From CAVUCH01 sp963739995 (GTDB lineage: Bacteria; Acidobacteriota; Vicinamibacteria; Vicinamibacterales; JAENWD01), in NCBI GenBank assembly GCA_963739995.1, contig CAVUCH010000004.1, positions 446,492 to 510,491 on the forward strand: DNA of 64,000 nucleotides, written 5' to 3'. Positions 1 through 8,205 of this stretch are shown here, in pieces. Each line of letters starts with the position of its first letter. Within the stretch, counting starts at the first letter, position 1. The notes below the pieces were generated by a model. The model saw nothing but the letters and a program-made list of their open reading frames with translations. It had not been told where the DNA came from and ran no database searches. The position numbers were made by a program, and so were the translations under genes.

Positions 1-150
1 GCAGCGCCCGACCCCGACGCGATCTGCGACGCCATTCGCCAGGGGCGCACCGAGGTGCGCACGGCGCCGCTCCCGGCGTTGAAGGCGGCGTCGCTCTTTC
101 CTCAGATGCTGCTGGGAGGATTGTTACCGCCCACCCGCCTGGACGTGTAG
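1..150 (+). CDS. 3' end of an unidentified gene (partial)
   Basis: An open frame enters from the left edge and stops at TAG 148-150, giving 49 visible codons that end in LLPPTRLDV. The start and most of the protein lie outside the window. The stretch DAIRQGRTEVR recalls the last helix of PHP-type metal-dependent phosphoesterases, but this is only a weak resemblance and no catalytic residue is visible. It points towards the minus-strand gene group that follows, so the two converge across a gap of about 54 bases. Confidence 0.5.
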   Translation, partial: AAPDPDAICDAIRQGRTEVRTAPLPALKAASLFPQMLLGGLLPPTRLDV

Positions 151-204
151 CCAGGCCAGTCACGTGGGTCTCGAGTTCCGGGGGAGCCCGGAACCCGCGC
201 ATCA

Positions 205-354
205 CTACTCGTCCTCGTCCTCGTCCTCTACCTCCTCGGAAGGTGCGCCTTTGACGGCCGCGTCGTAGCCGGCGTTCTGCTCTGGCCGATCCTGCACCTC
301 GTCAGGAGGTTCCTGTCCCCCGTGCTGCACGAAATCGTCTTGCTGCTCTGCCAT
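205..354 (-). CDS. small very acidic protein, function unknown
   Basis: A 49-residue protein begins at an ATG (352-354) preceded by a strong GGAGGAG ribosome site four bases upstream, which is the main reason to call it. The product is glutamine- and glutamate-rich (MAEQQDDFVQ at the start) and ends in a run of alternating Glu and Asp (EEVEDEDEDE). It has no membrane segment, cysteine or recognisable domain. It lies 73 bases downstream of the fucosidase gene on the same strand and could be cotranscribed. The role is unknown. A protein this short and low-complexity could be a chance frame, but the ribosome site argues against that. Confidence 0.55.
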   Translation of the reverse strand: MAEQQDDFVQHGGQEPPDEVQDRPEQNAGYDAAVKGAPSEEVEDEDEDE

Positions 355-427
355 GGACTCCTCCAGCGGCGGACGTGCAAGCGCAACGCCACCTGGCGGC
401 GTCGCGCTACCCTCCAATCGGGACCGT

Positions 428-1978
428 TCACCGCAGCCCGATCTTGAACGCCACGGCTGGGGGCAGCGGCGTTGGGGGGCCGCCCGGCAGCTCGATGTGG
501 AGACCTTCCGCATCGCGGCGCCACCGCACCTCCGTGTTCGAGCCGAGCAGCCCGACGGACGCAATCTCCCCCGGCGCCTGGGGGGAACCCGACGCCAGCG
601 TCTTGATCTCCACCGAGTTGGCCGTCGGCCACGCCAGCGCAATCGCGTAGAGATCGGCGCCCTTTTTCGTGAAGCGGATGTCCGCCGCGGTAAAGCTTCC
701 CCGCTTCGTGTCGGCGAATGGCCCTTCGACCACAGTCGTCGGCCCTTCGCCAAACACGGCCCACGGCCGCGTGCCGTAAATGGCCTCACCGTTGACCGCC
801 AGCCACTGGCCGATTTCGCGGAGCATGCGCTCTTCCGGCTCGGGGATGGTGCCGTCGGGTCGGGGCCCGATGTTGAGCAGCAGCGCGCCGTTCTTGCTGA
901 CGATATCCACGAGGTCGTCGACAATGGCGTCCACCGTCTTGTAATCCTGCTTCTCGATGTAGCCCCACGAGTTCTTCGACACCGATGTGTCCGTCTGCCA
1001 GAAGAGCGGACGAATGCCGGCGAGCTGTCCGCGCTCGATGTCGAGCACGCCAGCCGTGTCGGGGAACGACTCCCCGCCGTGCTTCTTGTAGTTGATGGCG
1101 ACGCCCTTCTGCCAGGCTGCGCCGCGGTTGTAATAGAACGCGGCGAACTGCTGGAGGTAGGGGTGCACGGCTGGCTGCGCGATCCACCAGTCGAACCAGA
1201 CGAGCTGCGGCTCGTACTTGTCGACCAGCTCCGCACACCGCGCCAGCCAGTCTTCGAGGAACGCGCGGTCGGGCGGCGTCTTCTGGTCTTCCGACGTTTT
1301 ACGACTCACTGCGGGACCGTAGAATTCCACGTTCCTCGGGTCGCGCACATCGGAGTCGAACGTCTTGCCCTCGTCGAAGAACCACCAGTGCTCGACACGG
1401 TGCGACGAGAGGCCGAACACGAGGCCCTCTGCCCGAACCGCCTTGGCGAGCTCGCCGATGACGTCGCGTCGGGGGCCCATCCTGGCTGCAGTCCACGGCG
1501 TGAGGCTGCTGTCGTACATCGCGAAGCCATCATGGTGTTCAGCCACCGGCACGATGTAGCGTGCGCCGGCTGCCTTGAACAAGGCGGCCCATCGCGCCGC
1601 GTCGAAGTGCTCCGCCGTGAAGCGCGGGATGAAATCCTTGTAGCCGAACCGCGATTGCGGGCCGTAGGTCGCAACGTGGTGCGCGAACTCCTTCTCGTCG
1701 CGCTTGTACATGTTCCGCGGGTACCACTCGTTGCCAAACGCAGGCACCGAGTAGACACCCCAATGGATGAAGATGCCGAACTTCGCGTCCTGGTACCAGT
1801 CGGGCACCTGGTAGCGCGCGAGGGAGTCCCAGCTGGGCGCGAACGGCCCCTGAGCCGCCACGGTCCCTACCTCGCGCACCTTCGCGGGGACGTCCGATGG
1901 GCCCTGGGCGACAATCGCGGGACCGCAGACGAATGCCATCCCGGCACAGAGGAGAACACGAACAAGTCTGGCTGCCAT
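428..1978 (-). CDS. alpha-L-fucosidase, glycoside hydrolase family 29, exported
   Basis: The 516-residue protein would hydrolyse terminal alpha-L-fucose from glycans. Residues 1-25 form a signal peptide (ARLVRVLLCAGMAFVCG, cleaved near VAQ), so it acts in the periplasm or outside. The GH29 barrel follows, with FGIFIHWGVYSVP near 67-79, the HHDGFAMYDS motif near 148-157 and the nucleophile aspartate D263 in VWFDWW. The C-terminal 90 residues are a beta-sandwich typical of the family. Length is normal for GH29. The ATG at 1976-1978 is kept because it begins the signal peptide, although no clear ribosome site precedes it. It fits the polysaccharide-degrading theme of the window (pectate lyase, sulfatase). 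The acid/base residue cannot be placed with certainty. Confidence 0.93.
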   Translation of the reverse strand: MAARLVRVLLCAGMAFVCGPAIVAQGPSDVPAKVREVGTVAAQGPFAPSWDSLARYQVPDWYQDAKFGIFIHWGVYSVPAFGNEWYPRNMYKRDEKEFAHHVATYGPQSRFGYKDFIPRFTAEHFDAARWAALFKAAGARYIVPVAEHHDGFAMYDSSLTPWTAARMGPRRDVIGELAKAVRAEGLVFGLSSHRVEHWWFFDEGKTFDSDVRDPRNVEFYGPAVSRKTSEDQKTPPDRAFLEDWLARCAELVDKYEPQLVWFDWWIAQPAVHPYLQQFAAFYYNRGAAWQKGVAINYKKHGGESFPDTAGVLDIERGQLAGIRPLFWQTDTSVSKNSWGYIEKQDYKTVDAIVDDLVDIVSKNGALLLNIGPRPDGTIPEPEERMLREIGQWLAVNGEAIYGTRPWAVFGEGPTTVVEGPFADTKRGSFTAADIRFTKKGADLYAIALAWPTANSVEIKTLASGSPQAPGEIASVGLLGSNTEVRWRRDAEGLHIELPGGPPTPLPPAVAFKIGLR

Positions 1979-1998
1979 GCGGGGGATTCTACGACGTC

Positions 1999-2168
1999 AG
2001 GCTCCCGGCTCCGGGCTCCAGGCTCCCGGCCTGGTCACGTCTGCCTAGTGAAACCGGCAGTCGCACGCCGAGCCGCTGCAGGGCTCATTGTTATGCGGGG
2101 TGGGCGAGACTCGATAACTCAAGAGCCAGACAGCGCCCGGAGCCTGGAGCCCGGAGCCTGGAGCCTGC
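1999..2168. repeat. GC-rich inverted repeat cluster between two genes
   Basis: Positions 1999-2034 carry repeated units of the form GGCTCCCGGCTCC/GGGCTCCAGG. Positions 2135-2168 carry the reverse complement (CCCGGAGCCTGGAGCC and copies). The two blocks could fold over about 100 bases. The region lies upstream of the fucosidase start and downstream of the phosphatase stop, so it may be a terminator-like or dispersed intergenic repeat. Confidence 0.55.
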
Positions 2169-2176
2169 TTCTTCCG

Positions 2177-4177
2177 TCATGGCCTGACGCCGAGACGCAG
2201 CGCCATGAGCGTGACGTCGTCGAACGGTTCGGCCGCGCCGCGGAACCCGCGCACGCCCTGCTCGGCCCGCTCCAGGAGTACGTCCACGCCCTCCCCGCTG
2301 TACTTGCGGATCAGCGATTCGAGCCGATCGGGGCCGAACATCTCGCCGGTCTCGTTCTCGACCTCCACGAGGCCGTCCGTGTAGAAGAACAGCACGTCCT
2401 CGTCGGCGAGCTGCACGGTGCGCTCCACATACCCGTGGCCGGCGAAGAGTCCGACCGGCATGCCGCCACTCGGAAGCGGCACGATCCCTTCGCCCCTGAT
2501 CAGAAACTGCGGGTGGTGGCCGGCGTTGACATAGCGCAGCGTCCTTTCGTCCGGCTGGACGATCGCGAGAAACAGCGTGGCGTACACGCCGGGCGGCGTC
2601 GCCGCTTCGATCTCCTGGTCGATGGCGTTGGTGAGCCGGGCGAGGTCGGGCTCGAGCGGCAGCCGCGCCCGCAGCGTGGCCTGGATGTTGGCCATCAGCA
2701 GCGCGGCGCTGATGCCCTTGCCCGATACATCGCCAACCAGCACCGCCACGTCCCCGCCGGGCAGCTCGAAGTAGTTGAAGAAGTCGCCGCCTACTTCGCG
2801 TGCCGGGATGGAGATGCCCTTGACCTCGGTCGCGCCGAGCCTCAGGGGCGCATGCGGGAGCATCTCGGTCTGGATGCGGCGGCACAGCTCGAGCTCGCGC
2901 TTCAGCCGCTCCCGCTCCACGACCAGCTGCTGCCGATGCTCGACGTCCTGGGCCATCTGGTTGAAGGCGCCGGCCAACGCGCCGAACTCGTCGCGCGAGC
3001 GCACCGGCACGCGCGCGGAGAAGTCTCCCTGTGCGATGCGCTGCACGCCGTCGGTGAGCGTCGTCAGGTTGCGCGTCATGCGCCGCGACAGAGGGACGAT
3101 GCCGATCAGGGCCAGCGCGATGACGCCGAGCCCCAGCGAGAGGCTCCGTACCGAGGCCTTCTGGATCTCCTGGAGCGATTGCGCGATCGGCCGCGCGATG
3201 CCGAACGTGATGTTCGATGGTGCTTCACGCGTGACAATCACCCAGTCGCCTTCCTGTCGCACGCCCGAGCGGCGTGAGGCCGTCACGTTCAACGCCGTGA
3301 GCTGGTCCTTCTGCGCCGGGCTCGCGGCGTGCAGGGCTCCATCGGCGTCGATCGCGAACGGAATCTCACCCTGCGAGGCGTGGGCGCTCCCGAGCACCAG
3401 CGTGAACGTGCGCGGCAGATTGAGCTGAGCGCTGACGCTCCCCACCATCTCGCCGTCCCGCATGACCGGTACGGCAAGGGCTTCGCCAGCGAGCGCAGCG
3501 CGCCTATCCGCCCGGGCCAGCTCGCGTGCTCGCGCGGCGCGCTCTCGAACCTGCTTCGAGGCAGCCGCCGCAGCCGACTCGGTCGCCGAGCCGGCGATCG
3601 TGAGCCCGTGCCGCAGAGCCGGTCCGAGCCGCTCGCCGAGCGCGCGGATCTGCGCCGCCGCCTCGGGCGGCAGACCCTCGGCCACGGCGTCCTTTTCGAC
3701 TTGCGCCATGACTTCCCGCATGTCGATCTCGACGCGCGGCGGTGATGGCGGTGGAGGCGGGCCGGCTGCCGGAGCAGGGGGTGGCGCCGGCGGCGCTGGA
3801 ACCGACCCCGAACCAGGCGGCGGTGGCTCTCCGTGCGTGGGCGTGAACTCGACCCAATCCAGCAGCCTGGCCGAGTCGCCGAGCAGGCTCGCGATACGCT
3901 CGACGACCACCACCTTCCCCGGCAGGTGGCCATCGCTCTCCGCCTTCTCGCCAGCTGGCGCTGGGTTGGGCTCCCATGCGCGGCCGACCTGCCTCCCAAG
4001 ATCCGCGGTGACGACGTCGAGGCGCTGCTGCAGGTCCAGCGCCATGCGGCCCGATTCGCTGGCGACCGCCGCACGAAACGCCCCGACCGATGAGCCGTAG
4101 GAATAGAGGGTCACCGCCGTCAGTGGCAGCACTGACAGCACCAGGAAGGCAAGGATGAGGCGCGTCCGGACACTCAT
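2177..4177 (-). CDS. membrane PP2C/SpoIIE-type serine phosphatase with HAMP domain (RsbU-like)
   Basis: A 666-residue sensor phosphatase. Transmembrane helix 1 is at residues 7-27 and helix 2 at about 343-363. Between them lies an extracytoplasmic domain with an unusual proline-rich stretch (residues 116-148). A HAMP domain (about 364-417) and a coiled linker lead into a SpoIIE phosphatase domain (about 447-660) with GGDFFNYF near 464 and VGDVSGKGISAALLMA near 481; D466 and D483 are the expected metal ligands. Proteins of this type usually dephosphorylate an anti-anti-sigma factor in partner-switching cascades. No anti-sigma or STAS gene is visible nearby, so the partner is unknown. It precedes the fucosidase on the same strand with a 198-base gap. 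Confidence 0.9.
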   Translation of the reverse strand: MSVRTRLILAFLVLSVLPLTAVTLYSYGSSVGAFRAAVASESGRMALDLQQRLDVVTADLGRQVGRAWEPNPAPAGEKAESDGHLPGKVVVVERIASLLGDSARLLDWVEFTPTHGEPPPPGSGSVPAPPAPPPAPAAGPPPPPSPPRVEIDMREVMAQVEKDAVAEGLPPEAAAQIRALGERLGPALRHGLTIAGSATESAAAAASKQVRERAARARELARADRRAALAGEALAVPVMRDGEMVGSVSAQLNLPRTFTLVLGSAHASQGEIPFAIDADGALHAASPAQKDQLTALNVTASRRSGVRQEGDWVIVTREAPSNITFGIARPIAQSLQEIQKASVRSLSLGLGVIALALIGIVPLSRRMTRNLTTLTDGVQRIAQGDFSARVPVRSRDEFGALAGAFNQMAQDVEHRQQLVVERERLKRELELCRRIQTEMLPHAPLRLGATEVKGISIPAREVGGDFFNYFELPGGDVAVLVGDVSGKGISAALLMANIQATLRARLPLEPDLARLTNAIDQEIEAATPPGVYATLFLAIVQPDERTLRYVNAGHHPQFLIRGEGIVPLPSGGMPVGLFAGHGYVERTVQLADEDVLFFYTDGLVEVENETGEMFGPDRLESLIRKYSGEGVDVLLERAEQGVRGFRGAAEPFDDVTLMALRLGVRP

Positions 4178-4340
4178 GAGACTTCAGGGCACCAGCCCAT
4201 TTCGACGCAGCCGGGCGTGGGGATGTTCGCATCCGCACGCGCCTTGTGACGGTGCCCTCTCCGAGTGTACTCGGTGGGATCCGGCCTCGGTGCGACGCCC
4301 GGCGCGCGGGTCCGTGTCGGGCGTCTGTACAAGCCGACGC

Positions 4341-4772
4341 TCAGGGGCCCGTGCCCCGCGTCGCGCGGTACCACGCAATCTGCTCGTCCAGGCGGATGTT
4401 TCTGTAATGCAGAGTGCGCCAGAGCGATGTGAGGATGACGGCCGCCATGTCGTCGGGGCGCTCGAGCCCGCGCGCTTCGAAGTACTCGGCGAGCGGTCCG
4501 CCCGTCGCCAGACCCCAGTGCTCCTGCATCCAGCGTCCCAGCGTCGGAACGAGGGTGATGGCGACGTCCTCTTCTGCGATTCGCAGCCGTGCGATCGTTT
4601 GCTCGCCAAGCCCCCGCTGCAGCGCGTCGAGCGCCTCGTCCAGCGTGCGTGGGATGGATTGTTCGTCCAGCGTCCAGGCGGACGGCTCACGCGTCACTGG
4701 CGGATGCGGCGCGTTGCGCGATGCGCACGCGGCAGCCATGCCGGCTACGACCAGCCAGACGAGGATCCGCAT
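4341..4772 (-). CDS. lipoprotein with DUF6794-like domain
   Basis: A 143-residue protein. The ATG at 4770-4772 is preferred over a GTG 27 bases upstream because it starts directly at a lipoprotein signal (MRILVWLVVAGMAAAC, lipobox AAAC). The mature part, with TLDEALDALQRGL, LGRWMQEHWGL and YFEARGLERPDDMAAVIL, matches my memory of the DUF6794 family, whose function is unknown. The upstream GTG would create a GTGA overlap with the preceding gene, so translational coupling with a longer start is possible. Membrane anchoring is inferred from the lipobox. Confidence 0.75.
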   Translation of the reverse strand: MRILVWLVVAGMAAACASRNAPHPPVTREPSAWTLDEQSIPRTLDEALDALQRGLGEQTIARLRIAEEDVAITLVPTLGRWMQEHWGLATGGPLAEYFEARGLERPDDMAAVILTSLWRTLHYRNIRLDEQIAWYRATRGTGP

Positions 4773-4795
4773 CCGAGTACCTGAGCGACTCCGGC

Positions 4796-5522
4796 TCACG
4801 AGCTGAGGCGGATCTCCCCGTTCGGCGTCGTGATGACGGCACCGAGCACCGCCGCCGGCGCGCGTGTTACGGCGGCTTCAATCCCGAGGGCTGCGAGCAG
4901 GCGCTGCAGCCGCTCGGGATCGGAGTGGCCCACGTCGAAGGCCGTCAACCGGCAGCCGCCCGGCGAATCCGCCGCCGGGTGTGGGGAGCCGGCCGCCCAC
5001 TCGATGAAGAACGGCACGGGGTCGACGGTGCCCGCCCGCAGGTCCGCGAGAACGCCCGCGGAGCGCCAGCGTAGCGTCGACCCGTCGGGACGCACCCGCG
5101 AACCGTCCGCCGGGCCGAACACTTTCAGACCAGCCGAACGGGCCGCCGAGACCACGCCATCGAGGGCTGGTGTGGCCGCCGCCCAGGTGACGAGCCTCGG
5201 CTCCGGCAGCGCGCGGACGTCGATGTGGAAGTTGTAGGCGGACTGCGCCGGATCGGGCGCGATGATCTCCAGGGTACTGGCGCCCGCCGAGCGACACCAG
5301 CGCATTGCGGGTCCCCATGCCGGGGTGCGAGCCGCCGATGACGGGGCGCGCGCCGGTCGTCTTCTCGAACCAGGCGATCGCCGCGTCGAGATCGGGGGCG
5401 CCGAGCAGCAGGTGGTCCAGTGCGCTCGATGCGGGTCGAGGCTGGGCGGCGGCGCCTCCAGTCGACATGCTCCACGCTACGCTGACCAGTGCTGCGCGTT
5501 CCAGCCACTCACGTCGGGTCAT
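4796..5522 (-). pseudogene. Tat-exported glyoxalase-like (VOC) protein, broken by one frameshift
   Basis: Reading from the ATG at 5520-5522, the frame encodes a Tat-type signal (TRREWLERAALVSVAW) and the start of a glyoxalase_3-type domain (LDHLLLGAPDLDAAIAWFEKTTG, GMGTRNALVSLGG). It then loses sense at GGRQY. The next expected residues, LEIIAPDP, appear in another frame that runs to the stop at 4796. The switch falls at a GGG run on the plus strand (5272-5274); one base fewer restores a continuous 241-residue protein. Total length is 3n+1, as expected for a one-base insertion. It is either a recent pseudogene or a homopolymer sequencing error. The substrate is unknown. Confidence 0.8.
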
Positions 5523-5671
5523 TGGCTACCCTCTCGCTCTCGGGCGCTGCTTCGTTGCGAACCCGCGGGTTCGTCGGAGCAACGGGTCGTGCGCGCGATC
5601 ATGCGACAGATTCGCAGTCGGAGTCACGTACACTGTCGTCCGCTCGCGCCAATCAGTCCCGCCCCCTGGCG

Positions 5672-5677
5672 TACAAT
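5672..5677 (+). promoter_or_regulatory. probable -10 element of the tRNA-Arg gene
   Basis: TACAAT lies nine bases before the first base of the tRNA, close to the TATAAT consensus and correctly placed for a start at about 5684. No convincing -35 hexamer is visible 17 bases upstream. Confidence 0.4.
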
Positions 5678-5685
5678 CGGAGCAC

Positions 5686-5762
5686 GCGCCCGTAGCTCAG
5701 TTGGATAGAGCATCGGCCTTCTAAGCCGAGGGTCGCAGGTTCGAGTCCTGCCGGGCGCGCCA
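5686..5762 (+). tRNA. tRNA-Arg, anticodon TCT
   Basis: A 77-base cloverleaf. The acceptor stem GCGCCCG pairs with CGGGCGC (5752-5758), the anticodon stem TCGGC/GCCGA encloses loop CTTCTAA with anticodon TCT, and the T-arm is GCAGG-TTCGAGT-CCTGC. The 3' CCA is encoded. The gene is complete and reads AGA codons. Its 3' half from 5714 is the attachment site of the integrative element that follows and is repeated at 14025 and in part at 25503. Integration regenerates the 3' half, so the tRNA stays functional. Confidence 0.97.
5714..5762 (+). repeat. att site copy 1 (inside tRNA-Arg), 49 bp
   Basis: The last 49 bases of the tRNA gene, from the anticodon stem to CCA, are repeated exactly at 14025-14073. 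The last 42 (5721-5762) recur exactly at 25503-25544. Direct repeats of a tRNA 3' end flanking an integrase gene are the classic mark of tyrosine-recombinase integration. Confidence 0.93.
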
Positions 5763-5776
5763 CTTTTTGGATCCTC

Positions 5777-5803
5777 CATGGACAATCCATGGACAATCGG
5801 TAG
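5777..5803 (+). repeat. 27-bp terminal direct repeat, left copy
   Basis: Contains CATGGACAAT twice in tandem, followed by CGGTAG. The identical 27 bases occur at 13903-13929 near the other end of the element. The match breaks immediately on both sides, so it is a defined unit rather than part of a long duplication. Placement 14 bases inside the left att and 95 bases inside the right att suggests arm-type integrase binding sites. Confidence 0.85.
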
Positions 5804-5828
5804 GGGCTCATGTTCACTTACGGGCCTC

Positions 5829-7058
5829 CTACTGGCTGACCGCCCGCAGCTGACGCCGGCGCTCCCACACTCCGGTCATCGCCTTCCGCAGTTCTTCGTC
5901 CGTGATGTTCAGGTACCGCTGCGTCTGCTTGATGTCGGCATGGCCGAGCATCAGTTGGATCGTCCGGATGTCCACTCCATCGCTCAGGAGCCGACAGGCG
6001 CCCTCGTGACGGAGGTCGTGCCAGTGCAGGTCGATCTGACGCAGCTTGGCGCGATCGACGCGTCCACCGGGTTTTGCGCGCTTCGTCTCGTGCCCGTTGG
6101 CGATCAGGAGCAACGACTCCCAGGCCGTCTTGAAGTTGGCCACGAACTCGCCCGCTGGCGATCCGAACACGTACACGTTGGGGCCGAGGGACGCGCGCCG
6201 CTTCAGAACTGGCGCCACGCGTCCGAGCGGGTCGAATGGAATGCGGCGATTCTCCGCATCCTTCGCATGACGACCGGGAATGGCGATCTGGTGTCGCTCC
6301 CAGTCGACGTGCCGGTTCTGAATCCGCAGCATCTCGCCCCGGCGACAGCACGTCTCCAAGGCGCCGATGAGGCGGTCGTGCATCGCGGAACCGACGTACT
6401 TGTGTTCCGCTCCGCCCATCTGCGCGGATGCTGCGAGCAGCGCCTGTTCCTCCTGCAGTCCCGTGCGACGATCGCGCTTGGTCTCCTCCTTTGTTTTGAT
6501 CGTCACTCCGAATCGGTGGAACGGCGTCGTCGCGAGATACGGCGGATCCTGGAAGCGTCCCCAGTTGATCGCCGCCCGTAGCGTGCTCAAGGCACGGTTC
6601 ACCGTGGCAACCTCGCGGTCCTTCCGGTACGCCGCCTTGAAGCGAAGCACTTCTGCCGGCTTCTCCAGCACCGTGACCGGCTGATCGCCGAGCACCGCCT
6701 TGATCGCCTTGAGACGGCCCCTAATCGTCGCCGGATCGCGGAGCCCTTCGGCCTCGACGTAGTTGGCGTAGTAGGTGTCGAGGAAGTCGGCGACCGTGAC
6801 GCCGATCGCGGCTTTCGGAACATCGGGAGGAATCCTGGGGTCGCGTCCTGCGACAATTTCCGCCAGGAACTTCGGCTCCCACACCTTCACCGCCGTCTCT
6901 TTCGACGTGATCGGCGCCGTGGCACCTCGGGCGATTGCGAATTCGTCGACCGGCATCCGCCACCGCTTTCGGTTGTGCATCACGTCGAAGTACCAGGGAT
7001 GGGGACATCGAGGGCTTGCGCGACAGCCCATGTGCCTGCAGACCTTCCGAACAGCCAT
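5829..7058 (-). CDS. tyrosine recombinase (site-specific integrase) of element 1
   Basis: A 409-residue integrase that would catalyse integration at the adjacent tRNA-Arg. The start is the ATG at 7056-7058, with AAAGGAG upstream. The N-terminus holds a Cys/His-rich stretch (CRHMGC...CPHPW), then a SAM-like core-binding domain (about 85-180) and a catalytic domain with R240 (CCRRGEML), H347 and R350 (HDLRHEG), H373 (LGHADI) and the nucleophile Y382 (QRYLNIT). All catalytic residues are present. It lies 66 bases from the tRNA end, transcribed towards it, as is usual for tRNA-targeting islands. The upstream HTH gene is 16 bases away on the same strand. Confidence 0.95.
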   Translation of the reverse strand: MAVRKVCRHMGCRASPRCPHPWYFDVMHNRKRWRMPVDEFAIARGATAPITSKETAVKVWEPKFLAEIVAGRDPRIPPDVPKAAIGVTVADFLDTYYANYVEAEGLRDPATIRGRLKAIKAVLGDQPVTVLEKPAEVLRFKAAYRKDREVATVNRALSTLRAAINWGRFQDPPYLATTPFHRFGVTIKTKEETKRDRRTGLQEEQALLAASAQMGGAEHKYVGSAMHDRLIGALETCCRRGEMLRIQNRHVDWERHQIAIPGRHAKDAENRRIPFDPLGRVAPVLKRRASLGPNVYVFGSPAGEFVANFKTAWESLLLIANGHETKRAKPGGRVDRAKLRQIDLHWHDLRHEGACRLLSDGVDIRTIQLMLGHADIKQTQRYLNITDEELRKAMTGVWERRRQLRAVSQ

Positions 7059-7074
7059 ACGTGCTCCTTTCCGT

Positions 7075-7341
7075 TTACGAGACCTTCGTCGGTGCGCCTC
7101 GACTGATCCAGTCGAGGACGTCATCTGTGTGAAACCTCCTACCTCTGACGCCGAAGCGCTGCGACCGCAGCAGCCCGCGCCAGTATGCACGCCGAACGGT
7201 TTCTTCGTGGCAGCCGACGAACCGTGCCACCTCGCGGGCGGTCAGCAACCGATTGGGCAGGCCCTCCGCGTGTCGCGCGGCGTCGCCTCCGTGCTGATTG
7301 TCGACCCGAACGGGTTCCGAATCCGAGAGCAGATTCCTCAT
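7075..7341 (-). CDS. small helix-turn-helix protein, excisionase-like
   Basis: An 88-residue protein. The ATG at 7339-7341 is chosen because CGGAGGAGG lies directly before it; longer starts lack a ribosome site. The C-terminal half, LLTAREVARFVGCHEETVRRAYWRGLL followed by a wing (FGVRGRRFHTDDVLDWI), is a MerR/excisionase-type winged HTH (HTH_17). It ends 16 bases before the integrase start, so the two are probably cotranscribed. In tRNA-targeting elements a gene in this position is commonly the recombination directionality factor. DNA binding is supported by the motif; the excisionase role is inferred. Confidence 0.82.
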   Translation of the reverse strand: MRNLLSDSEPVRVDNQHGGDAARHAEGLPNRLLTAREVARFVGCHEETVRRAYWRGLLRSQRFGVRGRRFHTDDVLDWISRGAPTKVS

Positions 7342-8205
7342 GGCCTCCTCCGAGGATTCGCCGATCGGCATCAGCCGACCAAAGCCGGCGAGACGACGAC
7401 CAGCGATGGGGCGCCGCACCACGACGGTGAGAACGCCGATGTTGTTGGGGAAACGAGCCGGGAGGCCCCGCAGGGAGTGAAGGACCTGAGGTCGATCACC
7501 GATCCTGCGGCCGGCTCGGGGGCCCGGAGCGCAAGGGGATCTGAGATCGCCCGTGCGATACCCGGGTTGAGCCGATGACAGCCGTCAGCTTCTACTCCGT
7601 GACGGTGTCGGCGGATGCTCCATCCGCGCTGTGTCGGCTCGTGAGGCAGTTCGATGCGCGGGGTTGATGCCTCCGCGCATTCGTTGCCTCGGGCGCTGCG
7701 ACGAATTCTCGGGTATCGAGGACGCGTTCGCAGAAGCCTTTCACTTCGGAGTCACCGGCCCATCCGTGGTGCGCTTCGGTGCGGCGAACTGTGAAGTCGC
7801 ACCGCAGCAGTCAGCGCTGGTCGCTTGTTGCCGGTTGCCTGAGCTGCCTCGTGCTGTCTCAGGCTGCCTCGTGCCGGCTGCGACTTTCATCCACGTCCCG
7901 GTGATCGGGTGCTTCTCGCTGGTGCTCTGAGAGCGACGAGCGCGAAGCGAAGTCCACGTGGACCTGAGGTCGAACGTGGAGGGTGGCGACGGATCGCCAC
8001 GAACGAACGAATCGACGTTACGCTCGTCGTCAGACCGTGTCAAGTTCCCGATGTTCGCGTTCCCGATGTTCGCGTGTCAAAGCGTGTCGAAGCGATTGTT
8101 CGCGATGTTCGGCATGTCAGGGACTGTTGCCTTGGGTTGCCTCAGGTGGCCTCGTGTTGACCGGTCCGCGTTGACGATGCCATCGTCGTCCTGGAGGACC
8201 TGACA
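7342..8205. other. non-coding stretch upstream of intI with short repeats
   Basis: No convincing gene is seen on either strand. The stretch contains a perfect tandem duplication of the 15-mer TTCCCGATGTTCGCG (8045-8059, 8060-8074), a hairpin GCGGATG-CTC-CATCCGC near 7611-7627, and several TTGCCT/CTGCCTCGTG words (about 7826-7882 and 8137-8155) that resemble words near the att sites. It should hold promoters for both the HTH gene and intI. Confidence 0.5.

Noticed and set aside
353..3277. A 974-codon open frame on the plus strand
   Set aside because: It lies opposite the fucosidase and the SpoIIE phosphatase, both of which have clear families and motifs. Long antisense frames are expected in GC-rich DNA and this one shows no domain.
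8045..8074. Replication iterons upstream of intI
   Set aside because: Only two 15-bp copies exist and no Rep protein or AT-rich region adjoins them.
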